From: Shewanella nanhaiensis
Lineage (GTDB): Bacteria; Pseudomonadota; Gammaproteobacteria; Enterobacterales; Shewanellaceae
Direction of reading: 5' to 3'
Assembly (NCBI RefSeq): GCF_019457885.1
Contig: NZ_JAHZST010000003.1
Location: 1-64,000, forward strand
Length of the DNA: 64,000 nt
The stretch's first letter is position 1, and every line of letters begins with the position of its first letter. The translations under genes were made by a program, and so were the position numbers. The notes beneath the pieces are model-generated. The model saw nothing but the letters and a program-made list of their open reading frames with translations, made no database searches and was not told the origin of the DNA. This document shows positions 26,479 through 35,860 of this stretch, in pieces.

Positions 26479-26667
26479 ATGGCAATCACAATTGGAACTG
26501 CAAATTTAGAGCCAAATTTAAGCAATGGTAATATTGGAGTAAAGGTCGCCCAACTCGCAAAAGAGCAGCAACAGGTTGAAGGTGAGATTGCCCTGCAACT
26601 CATACAAGCGACAGAACCTGCAGCCCCAAGCGGTAATGCTGGCCATAATATCAATATCAAAGTATAG
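26479..26667 (+). CDS. Small YjfB-like putative motility protein
   Basis: 62 residues, no signal peptide. The end, with a Pro/Ala turn followed by GHNINIKV, and the preceding amphipathic helix (KEQQQVEGEIALQLIQA) resemble the YjfB family of small proteins annotated as putative motility factors. The resemblance is judged by eye and is modest. It ends just ahead of a strong convergent hairpin. Confidence 0.5.
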   Translation: MAITIGTANLEPNLSNGNIGVKVAQLAKEQQQVEGEIALQLIQATEPAAPSGNAGHNINIKV

Positions 26668-26687
26668 CTAAACGAACTGAATCAAGA

Positions 26688-26706
26688 GCGCCCTCTCCAA
26701 GGGCGC
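26688..26706. terminator. Terminator between the YjfB-like gene and a GGDEF gene
   Basis: GCGCCCT-CTCCA-AGGGCGC hairpin followed by AATTTT, between convergent genes. Confidence 0.75.
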
Positions 26707-26710
26707 AATT

Positions 26711-27883
26711 TTAAGCAGCAATAAACCTATCCCTTCCGCTCGATTTAGCTTGATATAGCAAGCTATCAGCACACTCCAATAACTCCTGTGCTCCCATCCC
26801 CTCTTTCCAAAGTGTCACACCTTGGGAGATAGTAACCAAAGATCCAATATCGGAATCAGGATGTGGTAATTTAGCAGTAGCCAGCTTTCTCTTTAATGCT
26901 TCTGCAATCTCAATACAACCTGCAAGGTCGGTTTCAGGAAGCAATAGGACGAACTCTTCACCACCGTATCTGGCGGCCAGATCTCGAGGTCGATTCGCAG
27001 TAACAGTTAAAATTTTTGCAATTTCAACTAAACACTCATCTCCACTTTGGTGTCCTGCACTATCATTGAGCCGTTTAAAGTAATCCACATCAATTAACAC
27101 CAAACCTAAAGGGTGACGAGTACGCTCTGATGCTCGGATCTCCTGCAGAAGGATCTCATCGAAATGTCGACGATTACTGATATCGGTTAGGCTATCGACT
27201 AATGCCAAACGCCTAAATTGAGCTAAGAGGTACTGTTTTTCAACATTGCGCAGAATCGCTTTATTAAACCATGATGAAAGCACTTTCTGCCCAGATACTA
27301 TAATCGCTAAGAAACAAAAAAACTTAGTGAGCGGAAACAGGTACTGGTCTGGCACCACCAACACTCTTTCGGAGCAACTAAACACCATTAAGGGCAAGAC
27401 TCCCAGCAGCATTAAGTTTCTATTTGGGAAAACCGCTATCGCAATGGTTAACACCAAAATATCAATGATTGACTCGACACCAGCCAGTGCAGCATAGGAT
27501 GGGATTTTATCGTAGGTAAAGTGAAATAGACGCCAAACTAGGTATACCCAAACTATCTCCAATAGAAAAAGATAACTGTACAAGCCCCAAGTTGCGATAT
27601 TCTCTCTCTTAACGAAATAAGCGGCTAAAGCACCAGAGAAAGTTATTATGACAAGGGGGGAAACCATAAAAATGGCTTCGTAAAACACCGATATATCTGA
27701 GTTTTGCAAATATATATTGAATAGGATTGCCAGCAACATAAACAGAGAGATTACAGTAGCCCACATCGCTCCTTTAATTAGATAAAGGTGAGTCTCTGTT
27801 TTTAATTGCCGCTCAAAAGAGGGCAAATTTGCGTTGATACCGATACTAATCACCTTAAAACTTGTGGCAGAAAATTCTAACAA
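26711..27883 (-). CDS. Membrane-bound diguanylate cyclase with intact I-site
   Basis: 390 residues. About six hydrophobic segments span 36-205, then a GGDEF domain begins at about 230 (LALVDSLTDISNRRHFDEI). The active loop is ARYGGEEF. Five residues ahead lies RPRD, which fits the RxxD inhibition site, so unlike the GGDEF protein at 7277 this one should be inhibited by its product. The membrane part has no recognised sensor motif. The start is uncertain by up to a few dozen residues because no strong ribosome site is seen. Confidence 0.85.
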   Translation of the reverse strand: MLEFSATSFKVISIGINANLPSFERQLKTETHLYLIKGAMWATVISLFMLLAILFNIYLQNSDISVFYEAIFMVSPLVIITFSGALAAYFVKRENIATWGLYSYLFLLEIVWVYLVWRLFHFTYDKIPSYAALAGVESIIDILVLTIAIAVFPNRNLMLLGVLPLMVFSCSERVLVVPDQYLFPLTKFFCFLAIIVSGQKVLSSWFNKAILRNVEKQYLLAQFRRLALVDSLTDISNRRHFDEILLQEIRASERTRHPLGLVLIDVDYFKRLNDSAGHQSGDECLVEIAKILTVTANRPRDLAARYGGEEFVLLLPETDLAGCIEIAEALKRKLATAKLPHPDSDIGSLVTISQGVTLWKEGMGAQELLECADSLLYQAKSSGRDRFIAA

Positions 27884-27930
27884 ACTTCAAAGCTAATGTG
27901 TTTAAAAGTATCCAAAAATTATAAAAAAAG

Positions 27931-27952
27931 CAGCCAGTCTTATGACTGGCTG
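27931..27952 (-). terminator. Terminator of ahpF
   Basis: CAGCCAGTC-TTAT-GACTGGCTG, a 9-bp perfect stem, followed on the minus strand by CTTTTTTTAT, 29 bases past the ahpF stop. Confidence 0.9.
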
Positions 27953-27981
27953 AAAGATGAAAAACGTTGGAATAGTGAAGT

Positions 27982-29550
27982 TTAAGCTGCAGCTTGTGAC
28001 TGCTCCGGTGCGCTATGCCTAATGAGGTAATCAAAAGCCCCCAGTGATGCGGTAGCGCCACTGCCCATGGCTATAATGATCTGCTTATAAGCTGAGTTAG
28101 TCACATCCCCTGCAGCAAATGCACCCGGTAGAGATGTTTCACCTTTGCCATCGACAATTATCTCGCCTCGTTCAGTTAATGATATTGTCTCTTTTAGCCA
28201 CTCTGAGTTAGGGACCAAACCTATCTGGACAAATATGCCAGCTAGCTCAAGATGATGACTTTCTCCTGTCGCTCTATCGGTGTAATTAAGCCCGTTTACT
28301 CGCTTACCATCACCGACCACTTCTGTCGTCATCGCTTGGGTAATGATCTTAATATTCCCCATAGAAGCAGCTTTACGTTGTAGCACCTCATCGGCTCTTA
28401 AATTAGTATCAAACTCCAATACGGTAACATGTTCAACGATGTTGGCTAAGTCAATTGCCGCTTCGATGCCTGAATTACCGCCACCAATCACAGCAACGGA
28501 TTTACCTTTAAATAGCGGACCATCACAGTGAGGGCAGTAAGCCACACCTTTACCACGATACTCCTGCTCACCAGGGACGTTCATCTCACGCCATCTAGCA
28601 CCTGTTGCTAATAGCACGGTTTTACTTCTTAATTTGGCGCCATTTTCCAGCTCCAACTCAAAAAGTTCACCAGACTTAAGTGATAATGCTCTTTGATTAT
28701 CCATGATATCAACATCATACTCATGAACATGGGCTTCCAAATTTGCAACCAGCTTAGGACCTTCAGTCGCCTTTACAGAGATAAAGTTCTCGATACCAAC
28801 GGTTTCAGCCACTTGGCCACCAAACTTGTCAGCAACAATGCCAGTACGTAACCCTTTACGAGCGGCATAAATAGCAGCTGAAGCACCAGCGGGGCCGCCA
28901 CCAACGACAAGTACATCGAACGCCTCTTTTTCTGCAATCACTTCTGCTTGACGAGCCGCAGCGCCAGTATCCAGCTTATTCAGAATTTCGGTGAGGCTTA
29001 TCCTACCTTGGGCAAACACTTTGCCATTTAGGTAAACCGAAGGCACAGCTAAAATATCACGCTCAAATACCTCTGTTTGAAATAGTGAGCCATCGATCAT
29101 GACATTGGTAATATTGGGATTGATCGCTGCCATCATATTCAAGGCCTGCACCACGTCGGGGCAGTTTTGGCAGCTAAGAGAAACGTAAGTTTCAAAATGG
29201 TATTCACCTGGCAACGCCTTAATCTGATCTATCACCTCATCATCTAGTTTCAGTGGGTGACCACCAGTGTGTAGCAGTGCGAGTACAAGTGAAGTAAATT
29301 CGTGGCCCATAGGGAGGCCCGCAAAAGTGATATCAGTTTGTGTCTCTACACTAGTCACTTTCATCGAAGACATACGCTTACCTTCTGCTTCAGTAATGCT
29401 CACTAATGGTGACAAACTTTCGATATCCTGAGCCAAGGCTTTAAGTTCTTGGGCTTTAGGGCTTGAATCTGCAGACACGACAAGTTCAACTGGGCGCTTG
29501 AGGTTTTGCAGGTAGGTATTCAGTTGATTCTTAAGATTCGTATCTAACAT
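27982..29550 (-). CDS. ahpF: Alkyl hydroperoxide reductase subunit F
   Basis: 522 residues from ATG 29550, chosen because AGGAG lies six bases ahead; an upstream in-frame start lacks this. An N-terminal tandem thioredoxin-like domain has the CQNCPD motif near 130. The thioredoxin-reductase-like part starts [22 protein letters not shown], has the redox-active CPHCDGP, and a second nucleotide fold [14 protein letters not shown]. It passes electrons from NADH through FAD and two disulphides to AhpC, which reduces peroxides. It lies downstream of ahpC but 180 bases away with two hairpins between. Confidence 0.95.
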   Translation of the reverse strand: MLDTNLKNQLNTYLQNLKRPVELVVSADSSPKAQELKALAQDIESLSPLVSITEAEGKRMSSMKVTSVETQTDITFAGLPMGHEFTSLVLALLHTGGHPLKLDDEVIDQIKALPGEYHFETYVSLSCQNCPDVVQALNMMAAINPNITNVMIDGSLFQTEVFERDILAVPSVYLNGKVFAQGRISLTEILNKLDTGAAARQAEVIAEKEAFDVLVVGGGPAGASAAIYAARKGLRTGIVADKFGGQVAETVGIENFISVKATEGPKLVANLEAHVHEYDVDIMDNQRALSLKSGELFELELENGAKLRSKTVLLATGARWREMNVPGEQEYRGKGVAYCPHCDGPLFKGKSVAVIGGGNSGIEAAIDLANIVEHVTVLEFDTNLRADEVLQRKAASMGNIKIITQAMTTEVVGDGKRVNGLNYTDRATGESHHLELAGIFVQIGLVPNSEWLKETISLTERGEIIVDGKGETSLPGAFAAGDVTNSAYKQIIIAMGSGATASLGAFDYLIRHSAPEQSQAAA

Positions 29551-29607
29551 GATAACTCCTAAAATTGACACTTATCTCTGTAAGCATCAATGAAAAACAG
29601 GGGGAAG

Positions 29608-29643
29608 AATGAGCTCAAACTTGCAGGGGGAGTTGAGCTCATT
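29608..29643 (-). repeat. Perfect inverted repeat between ahpC and ahpF
   Basis: AATGAGCTCAA and TTGAGCTCATT form an 11-bp stem with a 14-base loop. It lies after the ahpC terminator-like hairpin and about 60 bases ahead of ahpF. It could protect or process the mRNA, or bind a regulator. Confidence 0.6.
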
Positions 29644-29658
29644 TGGAGATAAAAAGGT

Positions 29659-29692
29659 CACTGAAGTGCAAATCTATCCCTTCACTTCAGTG
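29659..29692 (-). terminator. Terminator or attenuator downstream of ahpC
   Basis: CACTGAAGTG and CACTTCAGTG form a 10-bp stem with a 14-base loop; on the minus strand ACCTTTTTA follows. It should lower transcription of ahpF relative to ahpC. Confidence 0.7.
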
Positions 29693-29732
29693 GCTAGTAG
29701 TTCGGAGATGAAGCCGCTACCAACAGGTTAAA

Positions 29733-30302
29733 TTAAATTTTTCCGACTAGGTCAAGTGATGGAGCTAGCGTCTCTGCACCTGGTTGCCATGCAGCTGGAC
29801 AAACTTCACCGTCGTGCTCAGCAACATATTGTGCAGCTTGGATTTTACGAACAAGTTCTGAAGCGCTACGGCCAATACCTAGGTCATGAACTTCTGCAAC
29901 TTTGATCTCACCTTCTGGGTTAATAACGAAAGTACCACGTAGTGCTAAACCATCTTCCTCAATCATCACTCCGAAGTTACGTGTGATAGTACCAGTTGGG
30001 TCACCAATCATTGGGTAGTTGATCTTGTTGATGGTGTCTGAAGCATCATGCCAAGCTTTGTGAGTGAAGTGAGTGTCAGTAGATACTGAGTAAACTTCAA
30101 CGCCCATAGATTGTAGCTTCTCATAATGGTCGGCCATGTCACCAAGCTCTGTTGGACATACAAACGTGAAATCAGCAGGGTAGAAGAAAACAACAGACCA
30201 CTTACCTAATAGGTCTTGCTCAGAAACAGGAACAAACTCGCCCTTGTGGAATGCAGTTGCAGAAAAAGGCTTGATTTCAGTGTTGATGATAGATTGATTC
30301 AT
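29733..30302 (-). CDS. ahpC: Alkyl hydroperoxide reductase subunit C (typical 2-Cys peroxiredoxin)
   Basis: 189 residues, near the usual 187. The peroxidatic Cys49 sits in [10 protein letters not shown] and the resolving Cys168 in [10 protein letters not shown], both canonical. It reduces hydrogen peroxide, alkyl peroxides and peroxynitrite in the cytosol and is recharged by AhpF. GGAGC lies shortly ahead of the start. No convincing OxyR tetranucleotide array was found in the 200-base upstream region, though induction by OxyR is usual in the family. Confidence 0.97.
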   Translation of the reverse strand: MNQSIINTEIKPFSATAFHKGEFVPVSEQDLLGKWSVVFFYPADFTFVCPTELGDMADHYEKLQSMGVEVYSVSTDTHFTHKAWHDASDTINKINYPMIGDPTGTITRNFGVMIEEDGLALRGTFVINPEGEIKVAEVHDLGIGRSASELVRKIQAAQYVAEHDGEVCPAAWQPGAETLAPSLDLVGKI

Positions 30303-30511
30303 TTAAAGCTCCGTTAAAATTACTAATTAATTCATTCACCTGACGTTATATATAACTATCAGTTTGTTTTCGATGTGAAGATAATAGCGAGGAACTTAAA
30401 TTAAATATAACGGGTAAATCCTATTATCCTAATCGATTTATCCGAACATATAAGTTAAAGAGAGGAAAAGGTAAGTCAGATAGACAAACTCGCTTGCCTA
30501 TCTTCAGACTT

Positions 30512-31255
30512 TTATACCCAGTGGTCGAAACGAGTCAGTGAGCGACTCAAGGTAAAATCCAACTGCAGAGATAAACTGTGTGCTTTAGCTTTCATGCCGC
30601 TACTGGTAATATCTCGCTTTAATTTGCTGGCAAACACCACCCAATTTCCTCCTCCAGTTAAACATGCCCTTACCTCAACAAAGTAAGTTTGCAGTAACCC
30701 TAGCAACTCTCGATTTTGGCTATGCTCTTTCCAACAATTTAAGACCAGAAAACCGTCGGCTTTAATCATCATTGCGGCATTTTTGATGAAAGCTTCAGAC
30801 AACTGGTTCTCATCAACACCATCGGCCCCATAGATATCGGCAAAAATAACATCGGCCTTTTTATGATCAGCCAACTCAAGAAACTCCGCCGCATCCTGGT
30901 GGATTAATATCAGTTTTTTGCCTATCGGTAGTTGAAAAAAACGTTTAGCTATCTCTATCACCTGAGCTCTTAGCTCTACCGCCGTTATCTTAATTCCAGC
31001 ATCATAATGACGAAGTGCATGTATCAATCCACCTCCACCTAAACCCAGTATGACCACCCTCTTAGGCTTAATAAATAACAGAACCAATAACATAGCCTGT
31101 ACATAAGTATGTTGAGGTAGAAAAGGTTGTAGCTTTAATAGCTTACTCTGCTCATCATTATCGCCAAATGAGAGCACACGCATATGCTTATCTTCCAATA
31201 CTAATAGAGGACCATACTCATCTTCGCTCTGATATAATGTCTCAAGTTCTGCCAT
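30512..31255 (-). CDS. Spermidine synthase-like SAM-dependent methyltransferase-fold protein
   Basis: 247 residues. The core is a spermidine-synthase-type Rossmann fold: HTYVQAMLLVLLF, RVVILGLGGGGLIHALRHYD, ITAVELRAQVIEIAKRFF, and an acidic DVIFADIYGADG segment. Real SpeE proteins have GGGDG and a conserved Asp pair for putrescine binding; here the loop is GGGGL and the pair is incomplete, so polyamine synthesis is doubtful. The family is commonly annotated as spermidine synthase-like or fused-MFS relatives. It stands alone upstream of ahpC, on the same strand but 200 bases away. Confidence 0.72.
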   Translation of the reverse strand: MAELETLYQSEDEYGPLLVLEDKHMRVLSFGDNDEQSKLLKLQPFLPQHTYVQAMLLVLLFIKPKRVVILGLGGGGLIHALRHYDAGIKITAVELRAQVIEIAKRFFQLPIGKKLILIHQDAAEFLELADHKKADVIFADIYGADGVDENQLSEAFIKNAAMMIKADGFLVLNCWKEHSQNRELLGLLQTYFVEVRACLTGGGNWVVFASKLKRDITSSGMKAKAHSLSLQLDFTLSRSLTRFDHWV

Positions 31256-31573
31256 CGATACCTCCCCCTTAAATAAGCGGCGTAGTATGCGCTAAAACAC
31301 TAAAATAACACACCCAAAAATCCTCTGACCATCTCGATAAGCCGATACAGGAGCTGTTATTGCTGAAGATACGAGGGTTAATCACAAAATGGTTAACGAC
31401 GAATAAACGCTCGCTTTAAATCATAGTAAGAACAACTCCTCCCAATGAGTAACATCAAGATCGACTTAGCTAGCAATACTAACTAAAACTCAACCAAGAT
31501 TTGTGATTAGGATCTCCAACAATAAATATCTAATCATTACAATCTGCTCGCTTTCCCACCAACGAAGATAATC
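31256..31573. other. Intergenic region without visible gene
   Basis: A 318-base divergent promoter region between the spermidine-synthase-like gene and the DUF3332 gene. I see no ORF, RNA gene or strong hairpin. Confidence 0.6.
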
Positions 31574-32101
31574 ATGAAAAAGACATTAATCTCTATCACA
31601 CTTGCCACGCTATTAAGTACCCAACTCACAGGTTGCATGGGACAGATGGGACTGAGTGCTATGGTAACGAAGGGCAACTTAAGTGTTGTTGATAACCGCT
31701 TTGGTCGCGCAGGCTTATTTATGTTATTAAGCCCTGTCTATGGTTTAACTGCTACAGCAGATCTCTTTATATTCAATAGCATTGAGTTTTGGACTGGTAC
31801 TAACCCAATAACCAAACGTTCACCGGCAGTCGTAGATATGCCAGTTGAAGCTATCTTTAAGGTTAATCCTCATCTGAATAAAGAGCTTACAAAAGCTCCT
31901 TTACCAGAAATTAAGCTTACCAATGCCACCATGGAAGCGACCAGTGAAGATACTTTAGTGATGACACTCAATTTCGATGACGGTAGTCAGCAGCTGATGT
32001 CAGGTAAAAAGAGCGGAGAACAGGTAGATTTCTATCTAGATAATGAATTTATCGCTCGCGTTAGCATTGAAGATCTTGCCAACTACAGCAAGCAGAGCTA
32101 A
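31574..32101 (+). CDS. DUF3332 family lipoprotein
   Basis: 175 residues with a lipoprotein signal peptide ending LTGC (Cys21), so it should be anchored by lipid, probably in the outer membrane. The following text GQMGLSAMVTKGNLSVVDNRFGRAG and LLSPVYGLTATADLFIFNSIEFWTG are hallmarks of DUF3332, a family of Vibrio and Shewanella. The C-terminal half is a beta-rich domain. Function unknown. A repeat element begins five bases after the stop codon. Confidence 0.82.
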   Translation: MKKTLISITLATLLSTQLTGCMGQMGLSAMVTKGNLSVVDNRFGRAGLFMLLSPVYGLTATADLFIFNSIEFWTGTNPITKRSPAVVDMPVEAIFKVNPHLNKELTKAPLPEIKLTNATMEATSEDTLVMTLNFDDGSQQLMSGKKSGEQVDFYLDNEFIARVSIEDLANYSKQS

Positions 32102-32106
32102 GTAAT

Positions 32107-32409
32107 TTGCAGTAAGAGTCATATACCCAAGCTACCTCAAGATGCTCGTTTCAGAGCTCCTGTAGGATAGCTGAACAAGGCAGTGATTGAGGATAATGGT
32201 TATTCCCTTGTTGATATCACTAACGCAGTGCAGCGATTCTACGGGAACTCCCGAAGGGCATGGCGAGAAGCAACATTTTTCTGTGTTATGAAATATTGAA
32301 TTAGAATAACTAGTCCTACTATTTTCATGCCTTGAACTCTGTCACTTCTCGACATGCTGAATCCTACATCTTGAAGTTGCTTGGGTATATATCATAACTC
32401 TTACTGCAA
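32107..32409. mobile_element. MITE-like palindromic element (303 bp)
   Basis: Both ends carry the inverted pair TTGCAGTAAGAGT (32107-32119) / ACTCTTACTGCAA (32397-32409). Just inside, a 24-base inverted repeat starts ATATACCCAAGC (32121-32144 and 32367-32390) with 22 of 24 matches. There is no ORF inside. This is the pattern of non-autonomous intergenic elements common in Shewanella and Vibrio. It fills almost the whole gap between the DUF3332 gene and the dienelactone hydrolase gene, whose stop is 15 bases past its end. Confidence 0.75.
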
Positions 32410-32423
32410 CACCCCATCAGTGC

Positions 32424-33161
32424 TCAACGTAATATTCTGTGAAAAAAAGCGACAGCCTGTAGATACATCTGAATGGCTAAAGCAGGATCATAACGACTTT
32501 CACCATCGCGCATAAAGGCATGTTGCGCATTGACCTCCAACCAAGTGAACCTTCTCTGCGTACTCTCTAATTGCTCATACACACGTTTACGTCCCTCGGT
32601 TGAAACATGGGGATCTTGCTTGCCCCACACCATCACCAGCTCCCCCTGAATATCTGCGGTTTTGGAAAGAGAGTCATTTCCCTCTTCACTGGGTAAGGTA
32701 CTTGAGTGGATATCGGTTGCGTATAAACAAAACGCTGCTGATATATCGGGGTTAATCGCAGCACGATAGGCTAAATGACCGCCAATACACACGCCCATAC
32801 TACCAACCTGACTGGTACAAAAAGGCTGACTTCTGGCAAACTGAACCAGTGCCTCTGTATCAGAGTCATGACTCTCTAGGGGCTTAGCAAACTTATCTTC
32901 ATTACCCTTATCTTTACCAGCATCATCATAAGCAAGCACAGTTCCTATTGGGTTGAGCTCATGAAACACTTCAGGAACCAGCACCACAAAACCATGGCCA
33001 GCCATAATTGTTGCGGCTCTTGCAATAGGTTCTGTTTGCTGAAAAATCTCGGAATAAAATAAAATGGTAGGAAATGGCCCCTCTTCATCGGGGCGATAAA
33101 GATAGGTTCGCATCACTCCAGTGGCGGTTGGAATATCGTGAACTTCATGGGTGACCATCAT
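32424..33161 (-). CDS. Dienelactone hydrolase family protein
   Basis: 245-residue alpha/beta hydrolase. The nucleophile is a cysteine in GVCIGGHLAYRAA (G-x-C-x-G-G), as in carboxymethylenebutenolidase, with the acid in VWGKQDPHV and the base in NAQHAFMRD. The catalytic triad Cys-Asp-His is therefore complete. Chlorocatechol pathway genes are absent, so the natural substrate is probably a general ester or lactone. ATGATG at the start leaves the first codon ambiguous by one. It is transcribed away from ldhA on the same strand, 125 bases downstream of it. Confidence 0.88.
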   Translation of the reverse strand: MMVTHEVHDIPTATGVMRTYLYRPDEEGPFPTILFYSEIFQQTEPIARAATIMAGHGFVVLVPEVFHELNPIGTVLAYDDAGKDKGNEDKFAKPLESHDSDTEALVQFARSQPFCTSQVGSMGVCIGGHLAYRAAINPDISAAFCLYATDIHSSTLPSEEGNDSLSKTADIQGELVMVWGKQDPHVSTEGRKRVYEQLESTQRRFTWLEVNAQHAFMRDGESRYDPALAIQMYLQAVAFFHRILR

Positions 33162-33285
33162 AATGTTAAAACTCTGGCTGATATTGAGCCTTTAATCTAT
33201 CAGCCAAGCGTTGATTTGTCAGTTGTTATCACTCAACTTACACAAAAGAGGACTTGAATTTTTAATCTCCTCTTTATTTGTAAGC

Positions 33286-34278
33286 TTATGATTTTAATTC
33301 ATTAGGGCAAGTTGCACCTTCGAGTAGCTGCTGCACATTAAGTAAACTCGTTGACGCGATGGCCTCTAAAGCCTCGGCTGTCAAAAATGCTTGATGACCT
33401 GTGAAGATAACGTTATGACAAGCAGATAAGCGTCTGAATACATCATCTTGAATAATCTCATTCGACTTGTCTTCAAAAAAGAGTGATTTCTCATTTTCAT
33501 ACACATCCAAACCTAGCGAGCCCAGTTGGCCTTTTTTAAGTGCCTCCATCGCATCCATTGCGTTTAACAAGCCTCCTCGGCTGGTGTTGATCACCATCAC
33601 CCCTGGTTTCATTTTATCAAAGGTTTTAGCGCTTAAAAGGTGATGATTCTCAGGAGTCAGTGGACAATGCAAAGTGATGATATCCGACAGTGAGTAGAGC
33701 TCATCAAGAGACAGATAATCAATCCCAAGGTCTACCACCAGTGGATTTGGATAGGGATCGTGAGCAACCACCTTGCAGCCAAAACCTTGCAGTATTTTGA
33801 TAGTTGCGACGCCTATTTTTCCCGTACCTATAACTCCAACAGTGCGACCATGCATGTTGAAACCTACTAACCCCTCCAGAGAGAAATTAGCATCACGGGT
33901 TCGCTGGTAGGCTTTATGGACCTTTCTGTTGAGAGTCAACATTAGGGCCACCGTATGCTCTGCAACAGACTCAGGTGAATATGCCGGAACATTAACGACT
34001 CGTAGACCTAAACGTTTAGCAGCAACAAGGTCGACATTATTAAACCCAGCGCAGCGCATAGCGATGATCTTAGTTCCATTTCTCGCAAGCTCAACTAACA
34101 CCTCTTCACATAAAGAGTCATTCACAAAAGCGCAAATTGCCTCAAACCCATGAGCCAGCCGCACAGATTTCATGCATAAGCGATAGTCAAAATACTCTAT
34201 TTCGGCGCCGAAAGTCTTATTGGCAAGGTCAAAGTGTTCCATGTCATAGTGTTTTGCACTAAAGAAACCTATTTTCAT
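33286..34278 (-). CDS. ldhA: D-lactate dehydrogenase, NAD-dependent (fermentative)
   Basis: 330 residues, equal to E. coli LdhA. The D-2-hydroxyacid dehydrogenase fold is complete: substrate part with CAGFNNVD, AYSPESVAEHTVALML, the NAD motif VGVIGTGKIG, catalytic Arg in NTSRGG, Glu in LDVYENEKS and His in TGHQAFLT. It reduces pyruvate to D-lactate and regenerates NAD. The second ATG is taken as start because AGGGA lies five bases ahead; the first ATG, three bases upstream, is nearly as good. D-lactate made here can be reoxidised by the Dld encoded at 46149. Confidence 0.93.
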   Translation of the reverse strand: MKIGFFSAKHYDMEHFDLANKTFGAEIEYFDYRLCMKSVRLAHGFEAICAFVNDSLCEEVLVELARNGTKIIAMRCAGFNNVDLVAAKRLGLRVVNVPAYSPESVAEHTVALMLTLNRKVHKAYQRTRDANFSLEGLVGFNMHGRTVGVIGTGKIGVATIKILQGFGCKVVAHDPYPNPLVVDLGIDYLSLDELYSLSDIITLHCPLTPENHHLLSAKTFDKMKPGVMVINTSRGGLLNAMDAMEALKKGQLGSLGLDVYENEKSLFFEDKSNEIIQDDVFRRLSACHNVIFTGHQAFLTAEALEAIASTSLLNVQQLLEGATCPNELKS

Positions 34279-34467
34279 CATCTTCCCTATATCTAGCTCT
34301 ATATTGCTTAGGTTTAAGAGTCTAATAGAAACCTATGTTTAATTCACCAACTCCACGATACAAAACACGATGATAAGAGCCCTATCTATACAATTTTTTC
34401 CAGCTGCTCTTCACAGCATACAAATTCCTGATAAGCTGACAACAACTTAACGAATCATCCTTTGAAC

Positions 34468-34878
34468 ATGGCAAAAAGCAAACTCTCAGAAAAACAGTTT
34501 TGGTTGCAAAGGCTAAGTAAAACCAGCCTAAGAGCCCTTCATATTCTCGGTGTAACAGGTGCTGGTGGTGGCATACTCTTAGGCGTTCCACAAGAGAAAT
34601 GGATCTACTACTGGTGCATAGCCATGACAACTGGCTTATTAATGATGATATGGGAAGTTGTAAGAGACTGGCGTTGGTTAATCCAGCTTAAAGGAGTGCT
34701 CACACTGGTAAAGCTTGGTTTACTCCTCCTCTTTATCCCCTTAGGCCAATATAAACCAGAGCTGGTGATCACTATACTACTGCTATCTGTAGTCGTATCT
34801 CATGGCCCTGCTGGGTTACGTCATTTTTCAGTTATTCACGGGCGAAGAATCGATGGAAGAAAAGAAGTTAAAGGTTGA
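34468..34878 (+). CDS. Small integral membrane protein, unknown function
   Basis: 136 residues with three to four hydrophobic segments (about 23-42, 45-62, 75-92 and 97-115) and a basic C-terminal tail (HGRRIDGRKEVKG). I recognise no family. A TTG six bases upstream is in frame but ATG 34468 is preferred. Its end overlaps the start of the methyltransferase gene by 26 bases, so the two are translationally coupled. Confidence 0.65.
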   Translation: MAKSKLSEKQFWLQRLSKTSLRALHILGVTGAGGGILLGVPQEKWIYYWCIAMTTGLLMMIWEVVRDWRWLIQLKGVLTLVKLGLLLLFIPLGQYKPELVITILLLSVVVSHGPAGLRHFSVIHGRRIDGRKEVKG

Positions 34879-35380
34879 GGCTTCAAAGTTAATTACTGAC
34901 TTTGAAGAGTTAAATCTTAAAAGCAATAAGAAAGTACTCGATCTCGCCTGTGGTAGCGGCAGAAACGGTCTCTGGTTTGTAGAGCGTGGCGATAACGTAA
35001 CTTTTATCGATAGGTCATTAGCAGGCCTAAATAAAAGGCCTAACGGTCATCGATACCTTGAATGGGATTTAGAAATTAGCACAGCGCCAAACCTTCCTGT
35101 TGAAGAGTATGATGTGGTACTGGTTTTTAATTATCTACACCGACCTCTTTTTCCACAAATCAAGGCAGCGATTAAACCAGGAGGACTTATCATCTATGAA
35201 ACCTTTATCGAAAAACAAGCTGAAATTGGTCGCCCCAGAAACCCTAACTTCCTATTAAAACAACATGAGCTCAAATCAGAATTTGATCATTGGAGCTGTC
35301 TACATTACTTTGAGGGAAAGGTGTTTAACTCATCGACCATGAGTCAGAAAGCACAGCTGATTGCTAGAAAACCCCTTTAA
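34853..35380 (+). CDS. TehB-like SAM-dependent methyltransferase
   Basis: About 175 residues of class I methyltransferase fold. SAM motif I is VLDLACGSGRNGLWFVERG; the acidic end of strand 2 is FIDRS, motif IV is VVLVFNYLHRPLF, and there is a late GGLIIYETF, a phrase shared with TehB-type thioether and tellurite methyltransferases. An in-frame ATG at 34802 lies far inside the upstream membrane-protein gene; 34853 is the more likely start from family length. Substrate unknown. Confidence 0.75.
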   Translation: MEEKKLKVEASKLITDFEELNLKSNKKVLDLACGSGRNGLWFVERGDNVTFIDRSLAGLNKRPNGHRYLEWDLEISTAPNLPVEEYDVVLVFNYLHRPLFPQIKAAIKPGGLIIYETFIEKQAEIGRPRNPNFLLKQHELKSEFDHWSCLHYFEGKVFNSSTMSQKAQLIARKPL

Positions 35381-35421
35381 TCCATAATATGGTAATAGTA
35401 GAAAGCTAAATTAGGAGTTAT

Positions 35422-35712
35422 ATGTTCCCCTATCCAGAACAATATCGACAAGCAGCTCCTCCCATTCTCACGGCTTTTATGGTTTTTTGGTCCCTTCTTA
35501 GTCGTTTAATACTCGGTGATAGCAGCTCAATCGCCTTCTACCCCCTATTCGGTTTATTCCCACTGGTAATATTGCTACACGGTCAGCTTATATGGCAGGC
35601 CAAGGGAATGGAGAGGCTAGATCAAGGGGTTTACGCTTTTATCCATATCGCACTGTCATTTGTGGTTTGGACTTTCTCACTGATGCATGTCAACGGTAAC
35701 GGTTTTTCATAA
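35422..35712 (+). CDS. Small membrane protein, unknown function
   Basis: 96 residues with three hydrophobic stretches (about 13-32, 38-58 and 70-90) and Gly-poor, Phe/Leu-rich composition. AGGAG lies six bases ahead of the ATG. It follows the methyltransferase gene by 41 bases and is probably in the same transcript. No family recognised. Confidence 0.65.
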   Translation: MFPYPEQYRQAAPPILTAFMVFWSLLSRLILGDSSSIAFYPLFGLFPLVILLHGQLIWQAKGMERLDQGVYAFIHIALSFVVWTFSLMHVNGNGFS

Positions 35713-35828
35713 CACTACTCTTTCGGAGCAAGCATAAGAGTTCCCCTCATTCAGCAGCAATTACATACCACTCTAAGTAGATAAGCTTTAAGCCGAAGGA
35801 TATATAAGAGGATATGGCATAAAAAAGC

Positions 35829-35860
35829 CAAAAAAAAGGAGTGCTCAAATGAAGCACCCC
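35829..35860 (-). terminator. Orphan minus-strand rho-independent terminator
   Basis: On the minus strand GGGGTGCT-loop-AGCACTCC is followed by nine T residues. One base pair is G-U in that direction but would be an A-C mismatch on the plus strand, so the minus direction is favoured. No minus-strand gene ends here. Confidence 0.65.

Noticed and set aside
30303..30511. OxyR site upstream of ahpC
   Set aside because: The ATAG/CTAT tetranucleotides seen do not have the seven-base spacing.
32107..32409. Functional insertion sequence
   Set aside because: No transposase frame is present; it is at most a non-autonomous element.
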